A stretch of DNA of 64,000 nt, taken from Buchananella hordeovulneris (lineage in GTDB: Bacteria > Actinomycetota > Actinomycetes > Actinomycetales > Actinomycetaceae). Positions 17,940 to 26,500 of this stretch are shown piece after piece. Position 1 is the first letter of the stretch. Each line of letters starts with the position of its first letter. Made by a program: the position numbers and the translations under genes. Location of the stretch: contig NZ_MQVS01000007.1 of NCBI RefSeq assembly GCF_001907235.1, forward strand, positions 1 through 64,000. The letters run 5' to 3'. The notes under the pieces are model-generated. The model was not told where the DNA came from. It was given only the letters and a program-made list of their open reading frames with translations, and did no database searches.

Positions 17940-19585
17940 GTGCCGAGCCGCTGCTAAGGGCCACCGACCTCACCGTCACCTTCGCCAGCTCCGGGAAGGG
18001 AGCCCAAGGGCTAGACCTGGACCTGCACGCTGGCGAAGTGCTCGCCCTCGTCGGCGAATCCGGCTCCGGCAAGACCGTCAGTGCACTCGCGCTGCTCGGG
18101 CTTACCGCCCCCGGCGCGCAGGTCTCCGGCACGGTCACGCTCGCCGGGCAGGCAGGCAACCTCCTGACCGGCCCCGCCGACCACTGGCGCGACATTCGCG
18201 GGCGCCGCATCGCCGCCGTCTTCCAGGACCCCGTGCGGTCGCTCTCGCCCTACCTGTCGGTATACACCCACCTGCGCCTGGCCCTGCGGCGCCCCAAGTG
18301 GCGCGAGCGGGCCGCCACCACCGCCGCGGCCCGCGCCCTGCTGGCGCGGGTAGGGCTCGGCGCGGACGGCCAAGTCGACCGCATCCTGGCCGCCCGGCCG
18401 CACGAACTGTCCGGCGGCCAGGCTCAGCGCGTCGCCATCGCCCTCGCTCTCGCCGGGCAGCCAGAGATCCTCATCGCTGACGAGCCCACCACCGCCCTCG
18501 ACGTCACCGTGCAAGCCGGCATCCTGCGGCTACTGACCGAACTGGCCGAGCAGGGCATGGCCGTGCTCCTCATCACCCACGATCTCGGGGTGGTGGCCCA
18601 AACCGCGCACAGTGTCGCCGTCATGGACAACGGACAGCTCGTTGAACGCGGGCCCGTGCAGCAAATCCTCACCCGCCCCACCCACCCCCGCACGCAGGCG
18701 CTCATCGCGGCCGTCCCCCGGTTGGAGCGCGCCGGGGGCGGGGCGGGAAGTGGCGCCCCCTCCGCTGGCGACCAGCCCGCCGCCGCACCCAACGAGCCAG
18801 GCGACGCGGCCCAGTCCTCAAACGCGCTCGTGACCATCGACCAGGCCACCGTCACCTACCGGCCCGCCGGGCAGCGGCCCGTCCAGGCCCTCACAGGGGT
18901 AAACCTCCGCCTGGCCCCGGGCCAGGTGCTCGGCGTCGTCGGCGAATCCGGTTCCGGCAAATCCACCCTCGCCCACCTCGTCACCGGCTTCCTCCGCCCC
19001 ACCAGTGGCCAGGTGCGGGTGGAGGGACGTGACCCCGCCTCCGGGCGCGCCCGCCGCGCCCACCTCGGACGCGCCATCGGCATCATCGGCCAAGACCCGG
19101 CCTCGGCCCTCAACCCGCGCCACACCATCGCCGAAAACCTGGCCCTGCCACTGCGCATCCACACCCAGCTGACCGCTGCGCAGCGACGCGAGCGACTAGC
19201 GGCGGCGCTCACCGAAGTGGGGCTAGCCGAGACGTTTCTCGCGCGCTACCCACACGAGCTGTCTGGCGGCCAGCGGCAACGCGTGGCCACCGCGCGGGCC
19301 TTGCTGCTTTCGCCGCGGCTCGTCGTCGCGGACGAACCCACCTCCGCCCTCGACGTCACCGCGCAAGCCAGCATCATCGCCACCCTGCGCCGCCTGCAAG
19401 CCACCCACGGCTTCGCCATGCTCATCATCAGCCACGACCTGGCGGTAATTGAAAAACTTGCCACCGACATCGTCGTGATGCGGGACGGCGAAATAGTCGA
19501 ACAAGGAGCCGCCGCCGAGGTGCTGGGGGCGCCCCAACATCCCTACACCCGCCAGCTCCTCGCCGCGGTTCCCACCCTGCCCTAG
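17936..19585 (+). CDS. Fused double ABC ATPase (DppD-DppF type)
   Basis: The 549-residue protein contains two complete ABC ATPase domains joined by a Gly/Ala/Pro-rich linker near residues 260-300. Each has a Walker A (GESGSGKT, GESGSGKST), signature (LSGGQAQR, LSGGQRQR) and Walker B (LIADEPTTALD, VVADEPTSALD). Both halves have the peptide/nickel family look, so one gene supplies what DppD and DppF supply elsewhere. It starts with GTG in the stop of the binding protein gene and closes the operon. Confidence 0.9.
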   Translation: MSAEPLLRATDLTVTFASSGKGAQGLDLDLHAGEVLALVGESGSGKTVSALALLGLTAPGAQVSGTVTLAGQAGNLLTGPADHWRDIRGRRIAAVFQDPVRSLSPYLSVYTHLRLALRRPKWRERAATTAAARALLARVGLGADGQVDRILAARPHELSGGQAQRVAIALALAGQPEILIADEPTTALDVTVQAGILRLLTELAEQGMAVLLITHDLGVVAQTAHSVAVMDNGQLVERGPVQQILTRPTHPRTQALIAAVPRLERAGGGAGSGAPSAGDQPAAAPNEPGDAAQSSNALVTIDQATVTYRPAGQRPVQALTGVNLRLAPGQVLGVVGESGSGKSTLAHLVTGFLRPTSGQVRVEGRDPASGRARRAHLGRAIGIIGQDPASALNPRHTIAENLALPLRIHTQLTAAQRRERLAAALTEVGLAETFLARYPHELSGGQRQRVATARALLLSPRLVVADEPTSALDVTAQASIIATLRRLQATHGFAMLIISHDLAVIEKLATDIVVMRDGEIVEQGAAAEVLGAPQHPYTRQLLAAVPTLP

Positions 19586-19622
19586 CGGGCGTTATGCGTC
19601 CGGCTTCCGCCCCGTGAGGGGA

Positions 19623-19638
19623 GCCCGCCCTAGCGGGC
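19623..19638. terminator. Possible bidirectional terminator between convergent genes
   Basis: A hairpin with arms GCCCGC and GCGGGC (loop CCTA) ends in GTT and overlaps the stop of the GalT-like gene. The 15-base string GCCCTAGCGGGCGTT occurs twice, at 19579-19593 and 19627-19641, each time covering a stop codon of one of the convergent genes. The stem is short, so termination is only plausible. Confidence 0.4.
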
Positions 19639-20937
19639 GTTGTAGCGCAGCGGATTGACCGGAATTACGCATTCCTCCGCTATCGCGATGCCGGGTGCCA
19701 GACGGTCAGCAGCGCGCAAATCGCGGAGGTGGGCCGTCACCCGATCCCGCAACGCCCACGGATCAATCGTGTTCGTGTAGATCTTGGTGCCGCCCTCGAA
19801 GCCCGCCAATGTGGACACCCGCCACTTAATGACGATGCGCCACGGCATCGGCGTGATCGCGTCCGGCGGTTGATGGTGCCACTCCTCGTTGCACGGCAGG
19901 TGCGCCCCGGCCGCCGCATGCAAGGCGTGCAGCAAGTCCGACATGCCGCGGCGCTGGGCGGGCGAGTGCTCCCACGGGAAGGTGGCACGCGCACGGGAGT
20001 ACACCTCCAGGGACGGAAAACGATGGCCGAAACCAGCAAACGCGACCGCGTGCTCGTTGGCGGCCACCACCAGATTGCGGCGGTGGGCATAGTTGATGGC
20101 CCAATCGTTATACATGTTGGGCTCGGCGCTCACCCGCCGAATTTCCTCCTCGGCGCTGGCGCCCCGTTCGTCAATGCCCACCAGCTGCTTATGCAAATGG
20201 TCGAAACTGGCGCCCGCCGGTGCCAGCCAGTTCTGGAAAACCTGCACGTAGCGCACGTAGCGGTTGGTGGCGTAAATGTCGCGCAGTGCGTCGATCGTCA
20301 GGGTGATGTAGTCGGCGTGCTCGGCGGGGGTCAGGCACCCCGCCGACGCCAACTCGCTGTCGGTCTCAGCTCCGTCCACGAAATGGCGGCGGGCCACGAT
20401 GACGTCGTGACAGCCCCCAAAGAAGCCGCGCGCGAAATCCAGGCGCTCCGCTTCAGACAGCGCCTCCCATTCCGCATCGGTGTGGGAGGCGCGGGTGCGG
20501 GCCCGCGTGAGGTCTGCAATTCTGCGCCGCCCTAGCGGGTCCGCGGCCCACTCGGCCAAACGGTGCGCGGCGGCCGGGGAGAGGTCATAGTCGTAGTTGC
20601 GGCGCCAATAGTCGAACGAGACGATCTCGAACAGGTTCGGGATACGCCGGAAGTCGGCGCCTGGGTCCAGCGCCTGGGTCGGGGACGGATGGTGCAACAA
20701 CTCCCCGGCAGTGATGCGGGCCTTCTCCGGGGGCGTCTCGGCGAGCCGACCAGGGCAAAACGCGCAGGTCATGGTGTGAGCGTCGGACCGGAGGGGGGCC
20801 GCTTGCGCGGGGGGCTGGCCGAGCGGGCGGTGCGCGCGGCCGGGGACCGTCCACACCTCGGTGCCGGAAAACGGGTTCAACTGCTTGACGGTGCCGTCGG
20901 CCATGACGGTCAGCGGCTCAGGGACTAATCCAGCCAT
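19630..20937 (-). CDS. GalT-like protein, DUF4921 family
   Basis: The 435-residue product matches the actinobacterial DUF4921 family, often annotated as galactose-1-phosphate uridylyltransferase. It begins with the family signature MADGTVKQLNPFSGTEVWTVPG, has a CxxC pair (Cys58, Cys61) that may bind a metal, and contains His-rich segments of HIT/GalT type (FDHLHKQL, EEWHHQPPD). True GalT activity cannot be proved from this. I chose the ATG at 20937, where homology-like sequence begins, over a longer reading that starts in low-complexity DNA. It converges with the peptide importer operon. Confidence 0.75.
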   Translation of the reverse strand: MAGLVPEPLTVMADGTVKQLNPFSGTEVWTVPGRAHRPLGQPPAQAAPLRSDAHTMTCAFCPGRLAETPPEKARITAGELLHHPSPTQALDPGADFRRIPNLFEIVSFDYWRRNYDYDLSPAAAHRLAEWAADPLGRRRIADLTRARTRASHTDAEWEALSEAERLDFARGFFGGCHDVIVARRHFVDGAETDSELASAGCLTPAEHADYITLTIDALRDIYATNRYVRYVQVFQNWLAPAGASFDHLHKQLVGIDERGASAEEEIRRVSAEPNMYNDWAINYAHRRNLVVAANEHAVAFAGFGHRFPSLEVYSRARATFPWEHSPAQRRGMSDLLHALHAAAGAHLPCNEEWHHQPPDAITPMPWRIVIKWRVSTLAGFEGGTKIYTNTIDPWALRDRVTAHLRDLRAADRLAPGIAIAEECVIPVNPLRYNAR

Positions 20938-21107
20938 AGGCAAGAGTCTGCCACGCCGCCCGTGTCGGTGCTGGTCCTGGGCGGAGGCGCCCCGCCCCGG
21001 GTCCCATCCCCGCCCGGCCACCCGGCGCCCGCTCCCGTCTGCCCCCGCCGTCGTCCGCCCCCGCCCGCCCCCACCGTCGTCCGCCCCCGCCGTCGTCCGC
21101 CCCTACT

Positions 21108-21173
21108 CCAGTTGTCACCTCTCCGGGGCGATCTCGGGTAGAGCCGAGATAACACCGGAGAGGTGACAACTGG
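21108..21173. repeat. 66-bp dyad repeat, copy 3
   Basis: This is the best-conserved copy. With flanking ACT/AGT it forms a perfect 22-bp outer inverted repeat (21105-21126 against 21155-21176) and a nested hairpin ATCTCGG/CCGAGAT. Its middle arms, TCTCCGG and CCGGAGA, differ from those of copies 4 and 7 yet still pair. It lies between two minus-strand genes. Confidence 0.93.
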
Positions 21174-21261
21174 AGTGCGCGGCGGGTTTTGGGGCGCTCG
21201 AGGCGGCGCTCCCCGCAGGTGCCCGCACCTGAGGAGGTACTCCCAGGCTCTCTCCTGACAC

Positions 21262-21297
21262 AAAAGTGGGCCCGCAGTCGCTAACTGCGGGCCCACT
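21262..21297 (-). terminator. Intrinsic terminator of the cupin gene
   Basis: A stem AGTGGGCCCGCAGT with its perfect complement and a five-base loop lies just after the cupin stop on the minus strand. It is followed on that strand by TTTTG. Confidence 0.88.
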
Positions 21298-21310
21298 AAA
21301 GACGGGAAGC

Positions 21311-21739
21311 TCAGTGCTGCTCGTCTGGGTCGTTCTCGGCGTCCTCCTGGGTGTCGTGCACCGTGCCGGGCTTGTGGTCGGCGGGCCCGTAGACGGTGTA
21401 CAGCTGCAGCGGCTCATCACCGGTGTTGACGATGTTGTGCCACAGGCCGGCGGGCACCAAGATCGCGTCGTCGTCCGCCACTTCCTGCTCAAAAGTCAGC
21501 GACTCCGCGGACTCGCCCATGACGCACTTGCCCTTGCCGCCCTCGATGCGGATGAACTGGTCAACGTCCTCGTGGGCTTCCAGGCCGATGTCTCCGCCAA
21601 CCGGGATGGACATGACCGTCAGCTGCAGGTGGCTGCCAGTCCACAGCGTGCGCCGGAACTTGTCGTTCTTCTCGGTGACGTCCTCCAGGTCGATCACGTA
21701 CGGCTTGCCGCCGAAGTCCTCTTCGTGCGAGATGGCCAT
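21311..21739 (-). CDS. Cupin-domain protein
   Basis: The 142-residue product is a single-domain cupin. It has the metal-binding pattern of cupin motif 1 (GLEAHEDVDQFIRIEGGKG) and motif 2 (VPAGLWHNIVNTGDEPLQLYTVY). The C-terminal 25 residues are acidic and hydrophilic. Family members range from isomerases to dioxygenases and small-molecule binders, so no reaction is proposed. The start has an excellent AAGGAGG. The gene is monocistronic, ends in a strong terminator and is divergent from the small membrane protein gene at 21837. Confidence 0.85.
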   Translation of the reverse strand: MAISHEEDFGGKPYVIDLEDVTEKNDKFRRTLWTGSHLQLTVMSIPVGGDIGLEAHEDVDQFIRIEGGKGKCVMGESAESLTFEQEVADDDAILVPAGLWHNIVNTGDEPLQLYTVYGPADHKPGTVHDTQEDAENDPDEQH

Positions 21740-21836
21740 GCTTCCTCCTTAGGGCTGGGGGTCTTACCTCGCATAGTAGCGAGCGGGGTGGCGAAAGTAT
21801 TCCCGTAGACTTCTTCAGGGATCTTTAAGGAGTGTT

Positions 21837-22277
21837 GTGAGTTATAGCGATGAAGAGGACGGGGCGGTCACCAGGCCGATCGTCATTAATCCCGACGACG
21901 TGCCGCCTGCACGCGTGGGGACGCCGATTCCGCACGGCCCGACCCCTGCCGCGGTGGTGGGCACCGTCTTAGCCGTGCTGCTGTTGGTGGTGGGGCTGGC
22001 CTTTGCGGCCTGGCAGGTGGGAGACGACGCGCCCAAACCAGCGCCCACCCCCACGCTGAACGCGGTGACGCCAGTGGACGAAGAGGTGTTGCAGTGGCGG
22101 GAAATGCCGGTGCCTGGTTGGGACGCCGCGTTGGATCGCCTGTGGTTAGCGTGCGAAGAGGGGCAGCTGCAGGCCTGCGATGAGCTGGCCGCCGAGGCCC
22201 CGCAAAAGTCGGCCTACCGGGGTTTCGCGGAGACTTGCGGCGGCCGCCGCAGCCCGTCGGGGGAGCGCTGCGGCTAG
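21837..22277 (+). CDS. Single-pass membrane protein of unknown function
   Basis: I do not recognise this 146-residue protein. It has a hydrophilic N-terminus of about 38 residues, one membrane helix (about 39-60, VVGTVLAVLLLVVGLAFAAW), a Pro-rich stretch and an extracellular C-terminal domain with four Cys residues (LACEEGQLQACDEL, ETCGG, ERCG) that may form disulfides. The layout recalls small actinobacterial proteins with a short helical repeat outside the membrane. It starts with GTG preceded by AAGGAG. Its stop codon overlaps the stop of the convergent oxidoreductase gene. Confidence 0.65.
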   Translation: MSYSDEEDGAVTRPIVINPDDVPPARVGTPIPHGPTPAAVVGTVLAVLLLVVGLAFAAWQVGDDAPKPAPTPTLNAVTPVDEEVLQWREMPVPGWDAALDRLWLACEEGQLQACDELAAEAPQKSAYRGFAETCGGRRSPSGERCG

Positions 22278-23398
22278 TCGAGCCAGGCGGCGGGTATGGC
22301 ACCCGTGTAGGGGGCGGGCCAGCGGGGCTCGCCCCCCAGCTGTGTGGTCCAGCGGTGGGGCAAATAGGGATCGGCTAGCAGCTTGCGGCCCACGAGGACC
22401 ACGTCCGCGTCGCCACTGGTGAGGACCTCTTCGGCAAGGGCCGCGGAGTTGAGGCGGCCGACGGCACCGACGGCCAGGCGGGGCGTGGTGTCGGTGTGGG
22501 CGACGGCGCGCGCCAGGTGGCGCTGATAGCCGTCGTGGCTGGTGGCGCTGGGCGGGAATGTGGGGGTGGCGCCCCCGGCGGAACAGTCCAGGAGGTCGAC
22601 GCCGCGGGCGGCCAGTAGCGGGGCGAGAGCGACGGTGTCGGCGCTGGTCCAGGCGGGGGTAGCGGGGTCGTTTTCGTGGACCCAGTCGGTGGCTGAAATG
22701 CGCAGCAGGAGGGGGGCTTGCGCGGGCAGGGCGGCGCGTACCGCGTCGACCGTGTCGAGGACGATGCGGGTGCGGCCGGTGAAGTCGCCACCCCACTGAT
22801 CGGTGCGGTGGTTGGAGAGCGGGGAGAGGAAGGATTGGAGGAGGTAGCCGTGGGCGGCGTGGATTTCGACGCTGTCGTACCCGGCGGCGAGCGCGCGGCG
22901 GGTGGCGGCGGCGAATTGCTGGGGCAGCTGCGCGATCTCGGTGGGGGTGAGGGCGCGCGGGGTGCCGAGCGTGGGCGAGAAGGGCACGGGACTGGGGCCG
23001 ACGCGGGCGGGAGCCTGCGGGGCGGGGCGGTCGCTGCCCCAGCGGGGTGGGGTGCCTGCCTTGCGGCCGGCGTGGCCGAGCTGGAGGCAGGCTTTGGCTC
23101 CGGCGGCGTGGATGGCGGCAACGAGGGCGGCGTGGGCGGGGATCTGGTGGTCGTCCCACAGGCCGAGGTCGAAGGCGGAGATGCGGCCGCTGGGGCAGAT
23201 GGCGGTGGCCTCCACGATGATGAGGCCAACCCCGCCTTGGGCGCGGGCGGCGTAGTGCGTCAGGTGGTGGGGGCCCGGGCAGCCGACGTCCGGGCCGGTG
23301 GCGGGGGCAGCGTATTGGCACATCGGCGACATCCAGACGCGATTGGCGATGGTCAGGCCGCGCAGGGTGATGGGGGTGGCGAGTAGGGGGGTAGTCAT
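22274..23398 (-). CDS. NADH:flavin oxidoreductase, old yellow enzyme (YqjM/NamA-like)
   Basis: This 374-residue TIM-barrel flavoprotein matches the YqjM/NamA group of old yellow enzymes. The start of the protein has PMCQY with Cys27, which tunes the FMN in that subgroup. The middle has the substrate/flavin segment HAAHGYLLQSFLSP and TDQWGG, and the C-terminal phosphate-binding segment is DVVLVGRKLLADP. Such enzymes reduce activated alkenes and nitro compounds with NAD(P)H. The natural substrate is unknown. It has a strong codon bias and stands alone on the minus strand. Confidence 0.9.
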   Translation of the reverse strand: MTTPLLATPITLRGLTIANRVWMSPMCQYAAPATGPDVGCPGPHHLTHYAARAQGGVGLIIVEATAICPSGRISAFDLGLWDDHQIPAHAALVAAIHAAGAKACLQLGHAGRKAGTPPRWGSDRPAPQAPARVGPSPVPFSPTLGTPRALTPTEIAQLPQQFAAATRRALAAGYDSVEIHAAHGYLLQSFLSPLSNHRTDQWGGDFTGRTRIVLDTVDAVRAALPAQAPLLLRISATDWVHENDPATPAWTSADTVALAPLLAARGVDLLDCSAGGATPTFPPSATSHDGYQRHLARAVAHTDTTPRLAVGAVGRLNSAALAEEVLTSGDADVVLVGRKLLADPYLPHRWTTQLGGEPRWPAPYTGAIPAAWLD

Positions 23399-23568
23399 GG
23401 GGCCAGTGTGCCCGATGGGGGTGTGGGCTGGTGAGGCTGAGGCCGCGCTGGGAGGCTGCTTGATCGGTTTTGTATCAATATGAGCTCATTGGCTCACCAC
23501 ATTGCAGTTCGGGTCGCTTGTTTTCTAGACTACTGCCACTTAGTCCCAACACTTTGAGGGAGCCAAGG

Positions 23569-26500
23569 ATGTCTCTTGCCCGTCACGTCCGCCTGCTTGC
23601 GGGCTCGGCGTCACTCGCGCTAGCCGCCTCCGCGGCCCTGGTGCCAGTCGCCTATGCCACGCCAGACACGGACGACCAATCAACCCCCGCGGTGGTCGAG
23701 ACGACCACCCCCGAGGGCGAAGCTACCGAAGCTGAGGCGGAAACTTCCGCGCCAGCGGAAGAAGTAGCCGCCCCGGAGGAGGCCCCGCAGGCCACTGCCG
23801 TCAACCCCGCCGCCGTCACCTACCACAAGATTCCCCACACCGAACTCACCGTCGTGTCCGCTGACTCCGAGGAACTCACCGGAGAAGGCACCAACGGCCG
23901 CAAAGAACTGGTCGCGGACGGTGACCCCGCCACCTACTGGCACACTCGGTGGCAAGGCACCAAGGACCCGATGCCACACGAGCTGGTGGTCCAGGTTGGC
24001 CAAAACGGGAAAGAAAACATCGGCAAGATCGACATCGTGCCCCGCCAAGGCAACGGTTCCGGCCGGGCCCACGAGTTCGAGGTCTACGCCACCAACGACG
24101 CCGACCCCGCCTCCGCCCAGTGGCAGCAGGTAGCCACCGGGCAGTGGGAAGAGGACTACGCGCGCCGGTTCGAGACCCGCTCGATCGAGCTGGCAAACCC
24201 GGTGACCGCCAAGTTCTTGAAGTTCAAGGTGCTCTCCGCCTGGGGCGGGTTCGAGGGCTACAACGAGACCGTCAGCTCCATGGGCGAGTTCGAGGTCTAC
24301 ACCCAGACCGGCAGCCCGGACGTTCCCCCGCCGCCGCCCGCTGGGCCGTCCGACCCGGTGGAGACCTTCACCATCGCCTCCGACAACCTCACCGTCACCC
24401 TCGACTCGCGTTTCCCGCAGGTGCGTTCCTACCGCCTGTCCGGCTCCAATGCTGAGGTGCTGGGGCGCGTGGGCAACCCCATCCAGGCCTTCCGCATCAA
24501 CGGTCAGGACCGGGTGGCGACCGTGGGAGAGGTAAACAAGGCCCCCAACCGGGCCACCTACCCGGTGACGTTCGCGGACCTGGCGGGCGTGTCCTTCAAC
24601 GTCGTCGTCACCGTCGACGGAGACGAAGTCGAATACAAGATCGACAACATCGTGGCCCCTGCCGAAAACCCGCTCCACATGGTGGAAATCCCGGGCCTGG
24701 ATATCGTCTCGGTCAGCTCCGCCCAGCAGGGGGCCAAGCTGGCGACCGCCATCAGCTCCGTGGACCGCGCCACCCTAGGCAGGTCCGACACGTTCCTCGA
24801 CATCACTGCCGCCAGCGCCCCGCGGCGGGAGCAGGGCGCCATCTACGCCTTCGCCAACACGGACGCGGTGGCCGTGGCGCTGGAAACCAATGCCATCTAC
24901 GACAACAACGACGCGCAAGGCAACCAGATCGCGGAAAAGGACAACCACCGCTGGTTCTACTCGGTGCGGGCAGAAGGCGACGCCAAGGTCGGTGCCATCC
25001 GCCCGGGGGCCTTCACCTACCAGTCAGCTAACGCCCGCGAAGGTCTGGCCACGCACTCCAAGTACGGGACCATGACCGAGCCTGCGCCGTACGTGAAACT
25101 GAAGTTCACGGGCGACAAGAACGCCGACTCGACCATCGACTGGCAGGACGCCGCCATCGCCTTCCGCGCCATCGAGATCAAGGGACTGGGCTGGGACAAG
25201 GTGAAGGACACCGTCATCACCCGCATCCCGTTCAACATCGTCTCGCAGGCCACACACCCATTCCTGAAGACCCTGGACGACACCAAACGTATCGGTCTGG
25301 CCACCGATAACCTGGGTCAGCAGGTCATGCTGAAGGGCTACCAAGCCGAGGGGCACGACTCCGCCCACCCGGACTACGCGGACAACTACAACTTCCGCGC
25401 CGGGGGCCTGGAAGACATCAAGACGCTCGCTAACGAAGCCGTCAACTACAACGCCTCCATCGGTGTGCACGTCAACGTCACCGAGCAGTACTCCGAGGCG
25501 AAGAACTTCGGCAACACCCCGTTCTTCGCCGACCGGCCCGGCTGGAACTGGATGAACCAGGCCTGGATCATTGACGGGCGCGCCGACCTCGGGACCGGGG
25601 AGGTGCTCCGCCGCTTCCAGCAGTTCCGCGACGAGGCTCCCGCCAACCTCGACTGGCTCTACATTGACGTGTTCTACGACTCCGGGTGGAAGGCGGACCG
25701 CCTCGCCCGCGAGCTCAACAAGCAGGGGTGGCGCGTCGGCTCCGAATGGGCCGACAAGTTCGAGCGCTACTCGATGTGGTCCCACTGGGCCAACGACGAA
25801 AACTACGGCGGTACCGGCAACAAGGGCCTGACCTCCCAGATTATTCGGTTCATCGACAACCACTCGAAGGACAACTTCAACCCGCACCCGGTCCTGGGCT
25901 ACTCCCAGATCAAGGACTTCGAAGGCTGGACGGGCCACGTCAACTGGAACGACTTCTACCTCAACATTTGGGAAAACAACCTCCCGGTGAAGTTCCTCCA
26001 GCAGTCCGCCATCATGAAGTGGGACGACGCGGCGGGGCAGATCACCTTCGAAAACGGCACGGTTGCACGCGGGCAGTCCGGAATGACCGGGCGCTTCAAC
26101 TCGGGCAGCGGCACCACTTTCACCTATGACGGGGCCCAGGTGCTGAACGGGCAGACCTACCTGCTGCCGTGGAAGGACAACGGGACCGAGGAAGGGCAGG
26201 ACCGCCTCTACCACTTCAACCCGGCTGGCGGCCAGACCACCTGGACGCTGACCAACGCTTGGCGCGGGCAGACGTCGTTGGCCCTGTACAAGCTCACCAA
26301 CCAGGGCCGCGTCAAGGTGACCGATCTGCCGGTCGACGGCGGCAACGTCACCATTACGGCGGAAGCGAACCAGCCCTACGTGCTCTACCCGAGCAGCAAG
26401 GTGCTGGACGCGCAGCAGCCGCGGTGGGGCCAGAGCTCCCTGATTGCTGACCCCGGGTTCAACGCTGGCAACCTGGAGGCCTACCAGACCACCGGTGATG

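Larger units (their letters stand above)
20938..21310. other. Gene-free gap with C-rich repeats, dyad repeat and terminator
   Basis: No gene is supported. From about 21043 to 21104 the unit CCGTCGTCCGCCCC is repeated about three times with small changes and is strongly C-biased on the plus strand. The 66-bp dyad copy 3 follows, and then the terminator of the cupin gene. Confidence 0.7.

Noticed and set aside
20938-21104. N-terminal extension of the GalT-like protein in the C-rich repeat region
   Set aside because: The extension is low-complexity Gly/Arg sequence from the repeats, and the family signature starts right after the ATG at 20937.
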